NCBI RefSeq assembly: GCF_033439725.1 | Contig: NW_026944390.1 | Span: 124,001-188,000, forward strand | Length of the DNA stretch: 64,000 bases | Reading direction: 5' to 3' | Source: Neurospora tetraspora | Taxonomy: Eukaryota; Ascomycota; Sordariomycetes; Sordariales; Sordariaceae | Shown here: piece after piece, positions 12,446 to 24,175 of the stretch | Position numbering within the stretch: position 1 is the stretch's first letter | Layout: every line of letters starts with the position of its first letter | Notes under the pieces: model-generated | Told to the model about the DNA's origin: nothing | Databases searched by the model: none | What the model saw: only the letters and a program-made list of their open reading frames with translations | Program-made: the position numbers and the translations under genes

Positions 12446-12480
12446 ATAACACCTTGACCGGGAGGTCATGAAGGTGTTAT
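12446..12480. repeat. Short inverted repeat (hairpin)
   Basis: ATAACACCT at 12446 pairs with AGGTGTTAT ending at 12480. Inside it, TGACC pairs with GGTCA. The whole could form a stem-loop of about 35 nt. It lies about 220 bp upstream of the secreted peptidase-like gene. Confidence 0.6.
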
Positions 12481-14072
12481 CCTTGTTGGGGACAGACCCC
12501 ACGATGTGATGTTTAGTTTCGACATGGTCGATCTGTGGCTGAAAGTGTTCGACCTGCCTATTGAGGATGGCATACCCGTCTTCCAAGTCCGCCATGAACA
12601 GCGGGCGTCTAGACGTCTGTGAATGCTAAGGTCGGTATCCGATAGCTTCAACTGAATGGTGGTATCTGAGCTTCCTGGCACGTGGCGGAGTGACGTCTCG
12701 GCGCGGCATATCTATCGTCAACATATCAAGATCGACTTCCTCAAAACGCGGGGTGCGGGACTGGCAAAAGTTGGGGACATTGATATTGCAGGAGCGATAC
12801 ATGAGATCTCACAAAGTGTTTCTGAAGCTAGCTCGCTCTAGGTAAGAGAAAGCCGGGTTCTTCGCTGCTATCAAGCCACTAGAGGAAGGGACAACCGTGA
12901 GGTACAAAGACCCCGATCACCCAAAGAGTCTGGGGATTTCCCAAGATGTCGATACCGGCATTGTTTGGATTTGTGTATGTGAATGGTAACTGACATATAA
13001 GCTCACACAAAGCTGCTTGTATGCCATCATTAAAGAGATTCGTTTGCCTTGGAAGCGCTGGATGTTGCTCGATCTTCGAACTATACAATCGTTAATGACA
13101 AAGGCTGCATCACTCATGGCAGCAAGCAAAGGACATGGTCAGAGACAACTGGACACCTAGATGGTTATACCCACATTGGTGAGAGGCATTGAAATAATGA
13201 CGGAGATTCGACGAAATGTTCAACAACACAAAACACCAGAATACGTTTTGTTCTGGCACGCCCGACGACGAATAGTTGTCCGCAGTGGATACTGGACAGT
13301 CAGTGTACAAGTGATTAGACCAGGAAACAAGCGAAAGCTCTTTATTCCCAATGGTATCTAGTTAAGTGAAAGAGGTAGTTAGTCGTGGCAGTCGTGCATC
13401 TCTTGGTTGTTGTTTCTTTCGCCCTCTCCCGGTGGGGTTTTCCCCTTCTTTCCCCCTCCTCCTTGTAGGCCTTTGTAATTCTATTTCCATGTCACTGATA
13501 TCAGTAAAGGTTCTCAAGATCTTTGGTGTATTAACAAGCAGCAATTGACCGGCAAGCAAATCGTTGAAAGGCTCGGGGACAAGGAGGTGATGTTGTTGAG
13601 AAGGACAAGCGGCAAACAACTGCAACAACAACAAACCTTTTCCATCTTCAACGCTTGACTTCCACATGCTAAACGTAAAAGGGTCGCAAAAGAGGTTGGA
13701 GATATGTATGCCGCTTGTCCCGGGCGGCGGACGATGCGTTGCGGCATTGGACATCACCTACTTCTGAGCAACTGCCACCGACACGTGCAGCGAATATGCC
13801 ATGACACTGTTTTCTTGGGAAGTGGAACCATCTTTTCCCGTCAATTCCCATGCAGTTTTCGGACAGTCTGATATTTAAGTAGTCTTTTGTTCCGGTCCTC
13901 AAGCTGGTCCTCCATGAGTCCCATACTCCCATCGTCGGAGGGCCACAATGGGAGTTGCATGAACCATTTGTTCATGACATTGTTCCCAGCCTCCCATGCA
14001 TTGCTGCATGTACTTCCAGCAAAACCGCCCAAATGCGCATCACGGGATTATGTTCGACAACGCAAACAGGGC

Positions 14073-14080
14073 TATAAATA
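14073..14080 (+). promoter_or_regulatory. TATA box upstream of small Pro/Tyr-rich gene
   Basis: TATAAATA lies about 130 bp before the ATG at 14212 and is followed by a CT-rich tract (14095-14160). That is the usual look of a well-expressed filamentous-fungal promoter and leader. It argues for initiation near 14100-14120 and against using the upstream in-frame ATG at 13996. Confidence 0.6.
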
Positions 14081-14211
14081 TTCCAGTACATTGTTCCTCT
14101 TCCGTCCACTTTTCCTCTTCTTCCTCCTCATCCTCCTCCCTACTTCCGATCGTTTTTTTCGCAACAACACTTTCTCTTCTCTGCGACAACCACGCCCTTG
14201 ACCTCGCCACG

Positions 14212-14685
14212 ATGCCGGTCATCAACGGCGTCATTATCTGCAACGGCACCAATCCTCCTAGGAGGAGGAAAGGTGACCCGCTTCCCAAGAGATTGACCCC
14301 CCTGGCCCCAGAGTTCGTCCCCAAGAACCTGGAATCCACTCCTCCGAGTTCCGGAGAGACCGCCTTCGCCGTCCCGCATCATCCCCCCCATCTGGGCCCC
14401 TGTCCCTATCAAGTACAAGGGCGTCAGGAGCCCTACCAGCCCCAGGGATTTCAAGGGGTCTACCAAGGGCACCATCGCCAGGCCTCCGTGGCCTCCTATC
14501 AAGGAGGCTATGTGGCCTATCAGCCACCTGCCGCCGCCTACGGCTACGAGCATCACATGAGCTTTGGTCGTAAAATTACCCGGGAGGTGATGGCGATGTT
14601 GAACGGTCCATCTCCGCCGAGGTCCTCGACATACAGGTATCAAGCGCCTGTCTACCCGACTATCGCGGGCTGGCAAACAAGTTGA
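14212..14685 (+). CDS. Small Pro/Tyr/Gln-rich protein, unknown function
   Basis: A single open frame from ATG 14212 encodes 157 residues. I recognise no domain. The protein has no signal peptide or membrane segment. It is basic and low-complexity, with PPRRRKGDPLPKR near residue 15-27 and a Tyr/Gln/Pro/Gly-rich middle (runs such as YQGGYVAYQPP, about 97-107). It ends with a short helix-like stretch (GRKITREVMAML, about 117-128) and a Pro-rich tail. A good ATG context, an upstream TATAAATA and a CT-rich leader support it as a real gene. The frame could be extended by splicing, since a weak donor lies at the stop. Overlapping frames on the opposite strand look like shadows. Function is not inferable. 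Confidence 0.55.
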   Translation: MPVINGVIICNGTNPPRRRKGDPLPKRLTPLAPEFVPKNLESTPPSSGETAFAVPHHPPHLGPCPYQVQGRQEPYQPQGFQGVYQGHHRQASVASYQGGYVAYQPPAAAYGYEHHMSFGRKITREVMAMLNGPSPPRSSTYRYQAPVYPTIAGWQTS

Positions 14686-15603
14686 GTTGAATCCCCTCTA
14701 TCAACGACCACTGAGAAGTCAGTGCATCAAGCTCGTTTTTTCAACCTGCTAACCAACGTCGTGCATTTCCAGGCATCTGGACGCGATTTCCGTTTTGAGA
14801 AGTGAAACCACCATTGAGTAGAGGTACCCACGGCCAGAGGGAGTAAGTCCGACCCGCGATAACCAGGCTCATTCCTTCACATGTCCGACGTGATCTGGTT
14901 CTGACACAACATCATAGCTCGCAGAAGGATGGGTCAGACCAGACGGCCGGGGAACACATATGGGGAGGAGGAAGGGGTGAGGCGAAGGGCACAACAGGAC
15001 CATCCGTCGTCACCCCGTCCATTCTTTACGATTGAATTTGCATCATATTTCTCGCTGATCACCATCAAGCGACAAGCGGCATCAAGCGCATTGCTTAGGT
15101 TCCCAAGCAGCAAGCGATAAATATTTTGTCTTGATAAAGAAGATATTCAACTGTCGCAACCAGAATCATCTTTTTGTTCTTTTTTTCGAGTGGACACCTT
15201 TGACGTGATGATATGCTGCATAATCTGGGTAGAGGTACATATGCAACACTCCCCTCCTTTTTTTTGCTCGGAATTCCGAATTAGGTGAAATCTAGGCAAT
15301 GCGGCGCCTCGCGCGCGTATGTTTCTTGGCTACATTTCCTGTTCTTCTTTACCTCTACACGAGTGCGTTTAAGCAAGGGACTAGGCAGTGACCACTAGAA
15401 CTAGGTCATGAACGTTGCGGACTATACCAAAGAAACTCCCGGAATCCGCAAACCACTCTGCGCAGAAGAACACGAAAAAGGGTTAATGTACAGGTATGTA
15501 TACTGTATAGTGGTGCATGCCACAGAAACATGAATGGAGCATCAGGAAGTGCATGCGTCGGGGTGTACATATGCAGTGGAGGCGGGCACAAAGTCAATCT
15601 CAA
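14686..15603. other. Intergenic region, nothing recognised
   Basis: About 0.9 kb between the small Pro/Tyr-rich gene and tRNA-Phe. It contains the probable 3' UTR of the former and T-rich tracts near 15170 and 15260. I see no gene, repeat array or structured RNA. Confidence 0.45.
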
Positions 15604-15692
15604 GCGGGTTTAGCTCAGTTGGGAGAGCGTCAGACTGAAGTCCACTTCACTCAATAATCTGAAGGTCGTGTGTTCGATCCACACAAACCGCA
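15604..15692 (+). tRNA. tRNA-Phe(GAA): tRNA-Phe (anticodon GAA) with 16-nt intron
   Basis: The gene reads as a cloverleaf: acceptor GCGGGTT, D-arm GCTCAGTTGGGAGAGC, anticodon stem TCAGA/TCTGA around loop CTGAAGA, and T-arm GTGTG-TTCGATC-CACAC. The intron is 15641-15656, inserted one base 3' of the anticodon, the universal position for nuclear tRNA introns. A 16-nt intron in tRNA-Phe is what I recall for Neurospora crassa. The intron sequence can pair with the anticodon (CTTCA). In the acceptor stem, G5 faces A68, a single mismatch. No CCA is encoded, as expected in eukaryotes. An oligo-T terminator follows. Confidence 0.97.
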
Positions 15693-15705
15693 TCTTCTTT
15701 TGCAA

Positions 15706-15713
15706 TTTTTTTT
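15706..15713 (+). terminator. RNA polymerase III oligo-T terminator of tRNA-Phe
   Basis: A run of eight T begins 14 nt after the discriminator base of tRNA-Phe. This is the standard pol III stop signal. Confidence 0.85.
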
Positions 15714-15867
15714 CTTCGTTCTGGACCCATATGAAGTGGGCCTAAGGGCGGCGGCGATTCAGGGGGAAAGTAAACAATGGTAAATTTTGCACGTGTCGCT
15801 TTCTGCGTGGCTTGTACAAATAAGCAAGGAACAGCCACATGCGCCAACCGCAGGAAATGCAAGTACC

Positions 15868-15897
15868 TTTTTTTTTTTTTTTTTCTTTTTTTTTTTT
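15868..15897. repeat. Poly-T tract
   Basis: Thirty bases, all T except one C. It is a simple homopolymer tract between tRNA-Phe and the GH16 gene and is likely to vary in length. Confidence 0.9.
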
Positions 15898-16230
15898 ACA
15901 TACAGTGAGTGCATTTTCTTCCAGGAAGACACATAATGTTGTGAACGGTCCAGAACCTTCAGAAGTAAAGTAGATAGATAGCTTATGTACATGAATGGCA
16001 AATGAATGAATGATGATAATATGTCCAAGAGAATGATTGAAGATGTCGTTGAAAGAACGTGAAGAAGTACCAAAATCGAAAGGAGTGGACGGGTCCCTAA
16101 GCAGCGCAAGAAGCGAGCTCACCCAAAGAAAATGTGCGCATGAAAAGAACAATATGATGAGTAAGTAGCCCACAAGGACTGGCAAAGGAGTGTAAGAATC
16201 CATTCTCCTCCTACCGTCACCTAATGCAGC

Positions 16231-17167
16231 TCAGTAAGAGACGTAATGAGCGACATAACCAACCTCCATCATCGACCCATACCCATCCTGAGTGTTACCG
16301 TTCGGGTAACCGGGCTGTAGATATCATGTATGTCGTCAGCATCAACGCAACAGTTTGGGTAATAAAGAACCAGAACTAGGTACTCACCCAATTCCCACCA
16401 ACAGCCACATTCAAAATAAAGAACAACGGCTTGTTGCTAATCTTGTCAAACGCCGTCCAGTCATTGAGCGACTGTCCCGAAACCTCATGGAACTTGACCC
16501 CGTCCATGTACCAGGTAATCTTGGAAGTATACCAGTCGCCCGACGTGCGATCCCACTCGATCTTCCACGTATGCCAGTCCTGGTTCGGGATCACGGTACT
16601 AGCCCCCTTACCCGTCGGCTCATTGCAAGGCCCGCCGGGATTGGTTCCGCAGTGGAGGGTTCCGTAACCCCTCAAGTCGCCGTTGACGGTCTCAAGGATG
16701 TCGAGCTCGCCGCAGGCGGGCCAGCTACCGCCTGTCCGCAGCTCTTGGCCTAGCAGCCAGAAGGCCGGCCAGATCCCGGCCTTGGTGTTGGTCGGGTTGC
16801 TGCCGAAGCGGATGTCGGCCTGGGCGACGGTCTTCTTGCCGGCTTGGGGCGTGAAGGTGTAGGTGGACTCGATGCGGCCGGAGATCCAGTCGCCATTGCC
16901 GTTCTGCTGGCGCCAGGGGACGATCTGGAGGGTGTAGCCGCCGCTGACCTGGACGGTTCTGGTGGAGGAGGAGTATGTCTCGAGCTCGTTGTTGACGTTG
17001 AGCTTGCCGTTGATGATGTTCCACCGACCCGTGTTGGGCAAGGTTGCAGAGTTGCCTTCAAACTGGTCGTACCAGACCAGGTTGTAACCCTGGAGTGTGG
17101 GAGGGTACCAGGCTGAGACCAGCGTGGGGAGGAAGGGGAGGAGGAAGATGGATGAATCGAAACGCAT
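16231..17167 (-). CDS. Secreted GH16 endo-beta-1,3(4)-glucanase
   Basis: Two exons, 17167-16388 and 16314-16231, joined after NW by a 73-nt intron, encode 287 residues, typical of a single-domain GH16 enzyme. Residues 1-19 are a signal peptide ending at VSA-W. The jelly-roll catalytic domain covers nearly all the rest. The GH16 signature GELDILE is present at 153-159, with nucleophile Glu154, assisting Asp156 and acid/base Glu159. Aromatic substrate-cleft segments flank it (KAGIWPAFWLLG before, DWHTWKIEWDR after). There is no GPI signal or carbohydrate-binding module, so it should be released into the medium or wall and cut beta-1,3 or mixed-linked glucans. The exact subfamily (laminarinase or lichenase-type) cannot be fixed here. 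Confidence 0.95.
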
Positions 17168-18532
17168 TGTAACTATACTGTGTTTGTGGTGAAAAGGAAC
17201 GCGTGAAGTGAAACAGGAAGCAATATAGACAAGTAGGACAAGATGCTGTCAAAGTATGTACAGACAAGGTTGAAGGAGTGTCGGGAAGCTTCTGCTCTGA
17301 TGAAGGTAGGGATTGGGCCTTGAGAAGGGGGACTTATGTTGCAGTTAAATATCCATCTCCAACACCCCATAACTGTCTGGTCTTGGAGAAAACGGCCGCA
17401 CTGCGGCGGCATAGTACTCAGAGTAGGATCAGCAGATGATAACGAGGACTGCTGAGTATGAGAGGTGTGCCATCAGGGACATATCACTTGAACGGTTTTC
17501 AAGCCTTTCTTGGTGCTTGACCCGAAGGTCTGGACGAGATTGCTGGCATGGATAGGACTTCGTCGGCGACATCCGATTTTGGCGGAAATCACAGTGTATC
17601 GACATAGCGGATAGGTCCAGAATGGTGCCGGGAGGAACAAAAGATCCTTTGATGAACCATTGAGTTCATGTAAGTTGCCGTTAGAGGGCTATGTGATTAT
17701 ACATGGATCACCGGCAGCCTAGATCTTCGTCACCATGTGGCCACCCTGATTATTGAGGGCCTACCTCCAATAGCAGTCAGTTATCGTGCAAAAGCTCTAT
17801 GATTCTGGGCTTTAGGAGTCTGGCTGAATTGTTTTGGAGTTGTAGATAGTTAAGGTCCAAGCAGAAGTTGATGACGAGCAAACATCGTCCCGCTGTCTCT
17901 ATTGGGCCACTTAGACGACGTCGTTAGATGAAAGGTCCCAGGGACGATGCTGCTACCGTTACAGTACCAAACCCCATGGGGATTGGCGTCTGCCGTGCTT
18001 TGCCTAGGCGTTGTTCCTGCGTTAGTCGAGGGGCCTGTGGCGTTGCATAGACAGGGGAGATATTGAGCGCAGGGACACTACCCCGGTCCTGCGGATTTTG
18101 GCGCCCTCTTCACGCGGAGTTATCATTCTTCAGTGAGTGCATAACTTGGGTGGTATCGATGTCAGAGGGATTGCATGGTGCCAGGCAAGTAACCCATGAT
18201 GAGGAGTAATACCGCCGAGTATGCTGCCCACGGGTCTCGGTTGCGGCGATGTTGTCGAGCAGAAAAGGCAAGTGCTTAGGCACGACGGGCTTTGTGTGAC
18301 GTTGTATACTCGGGGCTGTCTTCCACTTTGACACATTTGTCTATAAGATTTTCCCATCTTACCCATTGCCTCTGGGTTTCAGGGCCGTGAGTGATGAGAT
18401 CTCGGGGCCGCCATGTCTGAGATTTTTCCTCCAATGCTTGCGTCAGATGCATGATATTGATCGTTGACCTGGAGTATTGACGGGGATCTTGAGCGTCTGC
18501 CTAGTTTGCAAATCCTTGCCGAGGGGTGTTGA

Positions 18533-18725
18533 CCAAGGCCTTGGGTCTCGAATGCAGTTGAGAATCGCGGAGGTTTGAGCAGTAGATGGTAACTCGATCC
18601 TACATATGTCGGGCATCCCAGCCTTCTTAGACGAAGGCCTTGATGACGTCCCACTTTTTCTACCCCATCATTCCCCCCCCCCAAGGCCTTGGGTCTCGAA
18701 TGCAGTTGAGAATCGCGGAGGTTTG
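18533..18725. repeat. Perfect 45-bp direct repeat, 148 bp apart
   Basis: The 45 bases at 18533-18577, starting CCAAGGCCTTGGGTCTCG, recur exactly at 18681-18725. The sequence between the copies (18578-18680) is unique and ends in a C-run. Perfect identity in non-coding DNA points to a recent local duplication. Confidence 0.9.
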
Positions 18726-20206
18726 GGGTAGCATTCTCATTGGCTGGATGATTTCCAAGTTGAGATTGCCAGGGGCACATGCACCGGTTTCCGTGCAAAG
18801 GAAAAGGAGGAGGGATACGACCCTATTCTCCAATATCAGCCACGCGTTCTCATCTTGTGGTTGTTTCTTAACTGCAAGCACTTGCATTCGATGAAGTCGA
18901 AACAACCCGTTGAGTTTTGGCAACCGTCTTCTGATTCCAAGCGCTTTCGAGTGTAGGTAAGATCCAGACTCATTGGCAAGGCGTCAGGTAGTTATTGTTT
19001 CACATATGGCCCGCAGTGTCGCCAGTGTCCGGCTCAGTCAACCTACTGTTCGACGGAATAGGAAGCTGTGGTGATGAGCGAAGGATGGTAAAAAGATATG
19101 TGATGCATATGACTTCGGCACCTGGGAGAAAAAGGCCGTTCATGTCCGCCGTAGAGGGCGTGGATCATGAAGGAGGTAAGGCGAACCGACCGTCGGTGTT
19201 CAAGATCCGGCGAGTGTCCCGGATCAGCGGCGCCCATCCCTTCCGCCTGACTGATGCAGGTAGTGATGAAAACCCAAAGTTATGCTCATTGACAGGAGGG
19301 GGTGTGATCATTCGAAATCCCGATGGCCTTGGCTGATCATTGTTCAGGTCACTGGAACTGTGGTGATTTCCTTACCCGGATTGGTCTCATTTAAGAAGAC
19401 GAGAGCTCTCCTTCCTTCAACGCAGGTTGACGATGAGCTGGGTCCCATCTTGGTGAGCTGATATTCGAATACAAGTAACAGAAATTGGACGATGGGGCAA
19501 GAGGGAGTCGAAGACAGACAAGCAACAACGCAGGTAAAGAAAGCAGGGCGAAGGATGGGGAATTGGCTTAAGTGGATGCTTTCCAGGCAGAAGAGTCGAG
19601 GAGATGGAACGCCTAGCCTGGACGGGGAGAAATACAGCATTTTGGAGTATGGCCGGCCATGACTCTAATGTGCTTCATCCTTGGACGAGGTGAGTCGATA
19701 GGCGAGAAAGGCCTTCTGAGTGAAGTTTGCAGACCCAACGTTGAAGAGGCACGGTCATCACGCCAGCTATTGAAAGCCAAAGATATATGAGCGATTGTAG
19801 TGAGCAAAAGAGGAAGGAGTCATGCCTGTTGGTGATGTGGTTTGAACAAAAGGCAAAACTAAAATGGAAACGAAGAAAAAAGGATATGACAACCTCTGAG
19901 CAGGAGATCGTCATAGGACGGATAAGCGGTCCGCCCCACTATAATGCTTTGCCGGGTGGAGCACGGAAGCGGCACAGCTCCACCTGCCGGCACCAACCTT
20001 ACCTCCAGAGGTAGCGGCCTGCTGTGCTGCGCCATGTGAACTTTAAACCGTCAACCTTTCAACAATCGCAGCATCTTCACCGCGCACAACAATCTCGACA
20101 ACATGTTCCTGTCTTTGACTTTGTTTGTCATTTTACTACATTAAGGTATATACATCAAGGGTATCCTGTCTCATTATGTGTCTTTATACATTCCACGACA
20201 TGCAAC

Positions 20207-20235
20207 CATCATCATCATCATCATCGTCATCATCA
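20207..20235. repeat. ATC microsatellite
   Basis: A (CAT)n run of about nine triplets with one interruption, just downstream of the aminopeptidase stop codon. It is probably in its 3' UTR. Confidence 0.85.
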
Positions 20236-20270
20236 ACCCCGCACCGAGACCTCGACCAGGCCCGGCCCAT

Positions 20271-21861
20271 TTAGATCTCCTCACCGCCGCCGCAAGGTCC
20301 AGAGTGGGTGTGAAGATGGGCCTCGTTGGCGCGCTTCTTGTTGCGCTTGAGGGTCTGGGCAACATCACCGTCCCACCGGCGCTGCATGAGGTTGATAGCG
20401 GGAAGCGACTTGAACGAGCGGGCGTACTTGGCCACGCTGTTGGCGATGGCCTTGGTGTTGAGCAGGAAGGCGTCCCAGGCAATGTTGTCGATGGTGTCAC
20501 CGGCCTGATGGTAGTTGACATCGTACGAGATGCCAGCGGTGCCACCGACGGCGGCAGCCTCCGCCTCGGTCTTGATGCCCTCGGCACCGGTGAAGATGCC
20601 ACCGGAGGGGATGCCGTTCTCGATGAAGGCGGCGTAGTCGGAGCGACCGCTGAACTCGGAGGGGACTGAGGCGACCTTGTTCTTGGAGAAGAACTGCTCA
20701 AAGTCCTTCTCGATGACGTCGGAACCCTGGGGCCCGGTCAGGTTGAAGGCGCTGCCGTCACCGTCATAGATGCCGTAGACGTAGTTGGGGCTGGCAATCT
20801 GGTTTTTTTTTTTTTGACCGTTAGCATCGTTATTTAGCTGACATCTCAAAAGGGGAACATACCATATCGAAGTTGAGGTAAGCACGGATCTTGGCGAGCT
20901 CAGTCTCGGAACCGTTGAGGGACTTGACATAGTACTCGGACCCGAGCAGCCCAAACTCTTCAGCGGACCAGAAGCCGAAGCGGACAGCGTTCTTGACCTG
21001 GAAGTTGGTGAGGGCCTTGGCGACAGTCAAGATACCAATGATACCAGAACCATCATCGTTGATACCGGGGCCGGCGGCAACGGAGTCGGAGTGGCCACCA
21101 ACGACGAGGACGTTGTTGTGGTCACCGCCCTTGGTCTCGGCAATGACGTTGAAGCTGACACGGGGCTCAGTGATAGCGTCGACCTTGAACTCGGCGTTGA
21201 TCTCCTCACCAGCCTTGATGGAGGCAATCAGAGCCTCGCCATCCTCCTTGCTGAGACCGACAACGGGCGCATAGTCCTTGAAGGCCTCGCCGAGGGTGCC
21301 GGACAGAGAGCCGGCAACGTTGTTGTAGATGACCAAGCCGACGGCACCAGCCTCCTTGGCGCTCAGGGCCTTCTGGCCAAAGGTGCAGGTGCCACGGGAG
21401 ACGAGAACGATGTTGCCGGAAGCCTCAGCAGGATACTCGGCGGCCGAGCAGCCAAGGCCCTCGGCATAGACGATAGGACCAGTGGCAGAGCCAGCAGGGG
21501 TGTAGGTCATGATCTGGACATCGAGAGCGTTGCCGTTGACGCTCAAGGAGCCGGTACCGGCCGAGTAGGTCTCGGTAAAGGGTTGCTTGTAGACGTCATA
21601 GTAGCCGGTGTCCTTGAGGGTGTTGTAGAGGAAGTCGACGGTGGCGTTGTGACCGGTGCTGCCAAAGACACGGGTGCCGCTGTTGGCATCGGCAATGTCC
21701 TGGAGCTTCTGAGCACCGGCGCGGATGTCCTTCTTGGTGATCAGGTGCTGCAGGGCGTCGGAGCAGACATAGGGCTTCCTGGTAGGACCACCTTGGCTGG
21801 TAGCAGCCAGGGCGGGAACCGCCAGGGCGAGGGTTGCGAGGGAGGCAGCGACAGTTCTCAT
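20271..21861 (-). CDS. M28 aminopeptidase with PA domain (aminopeptidase Y / Lap2 type)
   Basis: A zinc aminopeptidase that removes N-terminal residues from peptides, secreted or vacuolar. Two exons, 21861-20863 and 20798-20271, give 508 residues, the family's normal length. Residues 1-20 are a signal peptide. A protease-associated (PA) domain spans about 120-230. The M28 domain follows, with all five co-catalytic metal ligands: His257 (GGHSDS), Asp269 (GINDDGSG), Glu302 with catalytic Glu301 (WSAEEFG), Asp332 (LNFDM) and His430 (NYHQAGDT). The 64-nt intron falls exactly after the fourth ligand. Its 3' splice site is odd: 13 consecutive A precede CCAG where a pyrimidine tract would be usual. 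The basic, His-containing tail after residue 480 is unlike the core. There is no membrane anchor. Confidence 0.95.
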
Positions 21862-24175
21862 TTTGGCGGGTTCAACACCTATGTTTTTTTGAGCCGAGAG
21901 AGGGTTGCAAAAGACAGAGAGGAGGACTGGTAGAGATGTAAGACAGGAACGTGGGAATCACCGTCAAGATATAGGAAACCAAAACCACCAGCTATCGAGC
22001 TCCCATCATGTCGACCCCTGCCTGTTGTTGCTCTGCACCGCGACTCAGTTCACACGACAGCGCATTCCAATCCCATGTCATAACTCACAATCACCACCTT
22101 CTCCGTTACCTATCGACCATCACGTCAACGAGGCCTTGATAATCGACAACACGTGGGACAAGGCTCCCGAAGTGGCAGTTGATGCAACGCTTCCACTAGT
22201 CTTCCCCAGTTTCGCTGGGGTTTGCCAGCCTTGGCGGGCTTTAGCCTGTGGTGCAGGGGTTCCTCTGGGCTAGCCAAGAAAAGCCAAGCGTGATATCGCG
22301 GGAGCTGCCTCTTTTAGCATGGCGTTTGTTGTCGGCAGCCCACGGGCCATTGCCGAATGTCGTGCTCTGCTAAATCCAGAATGGCAGGTCCTGGACGGCC
22401 TGGACTTGGCTACGAGGATTCGGCATTCCATCTTGGGATCTTGGGATTCTGGGATTCTCTCTTGCGGCCTTGCGGGGTGGAGCTGGGATTTCATTTTCGA
22501 TCTGGACTGGTCTATTACATTATACATCTATCGACTTCACGAAAACCTGTTCAACGACGACATCATCATTCGGGTCGGAATCTAGACAACCGAACCAAGA
22601 AGCTGCTGGCCAGTGTTGGATCCGGAGAGATATCGAGCAAGCACGCACGCACGAACAACGTAGGATGTCAATTTTGACAGCATGCGTGCCTCGAGAGCGT
22701 GCGTGCCTTACATACCCGACCCTCCACGACAAGTTACGCCTTGCATTTTATCTCTCCGAGGTTGGAAGCTGACCAGAGTCAAGACAAGAAGATAAAGAGA
22801 GGTGATGCCAAAATCTCACACTTTAGTGTACACAATGCGCGCCCCCAGCGGTGAGTACAGTACATATCATCTCCGCCATCTCGGGCATAGCAACCCAAGT
22901 AGCGAACTTACCGAAGTCCGTTGAGCGCTGAGCGTTGGTGTCTAATTTCGATTTCGATAGCATGGAAGTCTGGGAAGGGATTAGCCCAGTTGAGCCTGCT
23001 GAGGTAGTAGACCTAGCTTTCTGTATCATCACACCCAAGACACCAAGAAAACCACCCCGAACACGAACTGAACCAACATGATATCGGACGGTGCATATAG
23101 GTAAGGTAGGTAGGCCAAGGCCACCATCGCAATATTGGGCTGAGGTGTCACTCATATGACCGTGTCTTTGAGCTATCTATCACCTTCCATATCGTGGGGG
23201 GGGGTTGCATGCTGAGAGAAAAGTAACGGGAATCCTGGCGGCGGAAACATTGGACATCGGGCACTCAGGGATTTCATCTTGGATTGATGGTTGTTGGCAT
23301 CCTGCGCCGCCGACAAGCTTTATACTTGCAGCAAAATAGAAGAATGAGTGGAATAACCGACTGGGAGACTCAATGTGAATGGCATCAGCATATAATCCTT
23401 ATACTCAGATTGAGGATCTTATCGAAATGCAGGCGTTCAGGGGCAGGTACCCCGCAGAAACATTGCAGCTGCGTCCAGAGGAGAGGCCCAGACATCGGGC
23501 AACCAAGAACAGAACCTCTCAAGTCAACAAGGTTGGTGCCGTCAACGTTGTCGAGCCGAGGTGCCTCAGATACTTGGTATCCGAAGTATCCTCCCCATCA
23601 TCTTTACACTTGTAAAGAGAGTAAGAATTATCCAATTTTTGTCTACCGTCTTTACACTTTTAAAGAAAGTAAAAGAATGATCCAATCTGCGTCTACCTAG
23701 TCAAAATCGTTTCCAAGCATGAGTCTGGCTCCCTATGGTGAGAATCTAAACAAATACACGACTCTATCGAATGACTTCTACATGCTGATGATGCAGTGGG
23801 CATAAATCTATGCAGCCCATCAACCCCATTTGAACCAACCCACGGGTGTTTATTTCGCTTTACAGTCTCTTGAAGACACACACAAGCCAAAACCACATAA
23901 ACGCCTAGCCTGCTTGATCTTCTTGCTCCCCTTCGGAATTTTGGGTCCGCCAGTGCGAAATGATACCGCCATGCCGTGATAATGTAATGTTTTACACCGA
24001 AAAATAGAACGCGCTGCTCCCAAATCCCCCCCTCAATCGTCGTAGCTTAGTAACCTGGCCACAGCAGAATGCCCAACTCACCCTTCCCAGGAACGTACAA
24101 TACTGATACAGCCAATGAAGCCAGATACATGGCAGAAACCACAAACAGGTCAGTGACCTTGGTCATAAAGAGGAT
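21862..24175. other. Intergenic region, 2.3 kb
   Basis: Promoter side of the aminopeptidase gene and 3' side of tam41. I find no convincing gene. A degenerate tandem pair lies at 23602-23697, and AGGTA-type words occur near 23100. Confidence 0.45.
23602..23697. repeat. Diverged tandem duplication, about 48 bp per copy
   Basis: CTTTACACTTGTAAAGAGAGTAA at 23602 is followed after about 48 bp by a similar CTTTACACTTTTAAAGAAAGTAA, each ending in ATCCAAT...GTCTACC. Copies differ at several sites and by a small indel. Each begins with an imperfect TTTACAC/TGTAAA palindrome. Confidence 0.7.

Larger units (their letters stand above)
12225..14211. other. Intergenic region between divergent small genes
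   Basis: About 2 kb without a convincing gene; the open frames are short and lack domains. It holds the peptidase-like gene's promoter at its left end, a hairpin-forming inverted repeat at 12446-12480, and the TATA box and CT-rich leader of the next gene at its right end. Confidence 0.5.
17168..20270. other. Intergenic region, 3.1 kb
   Basis: This lies upstream of the GH16 gene and downstream of the aminopeptidase gene, both on the minus strand. Open frames are short and lack domains. The only structure I see is a perfect 45-bp direct repeat (18533 and 18681) and an ATC microsatellite at its right end. It may hold GH16 regulatory DNA. Confidence 0.5.

Noticed and set aside
13996-14211. Upstream in-frame ATG for the small Pro/Tyr-rich protein
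   Set aside because: A TATA box and CT-rich leader lie inside this stretch, so transcripts probably start after it.
21091-21933. 280-codon open frame on the plus strand
   Set aside because: It is antisense to the M28 aminopeptidase, which has all metal ligands in its own frame.
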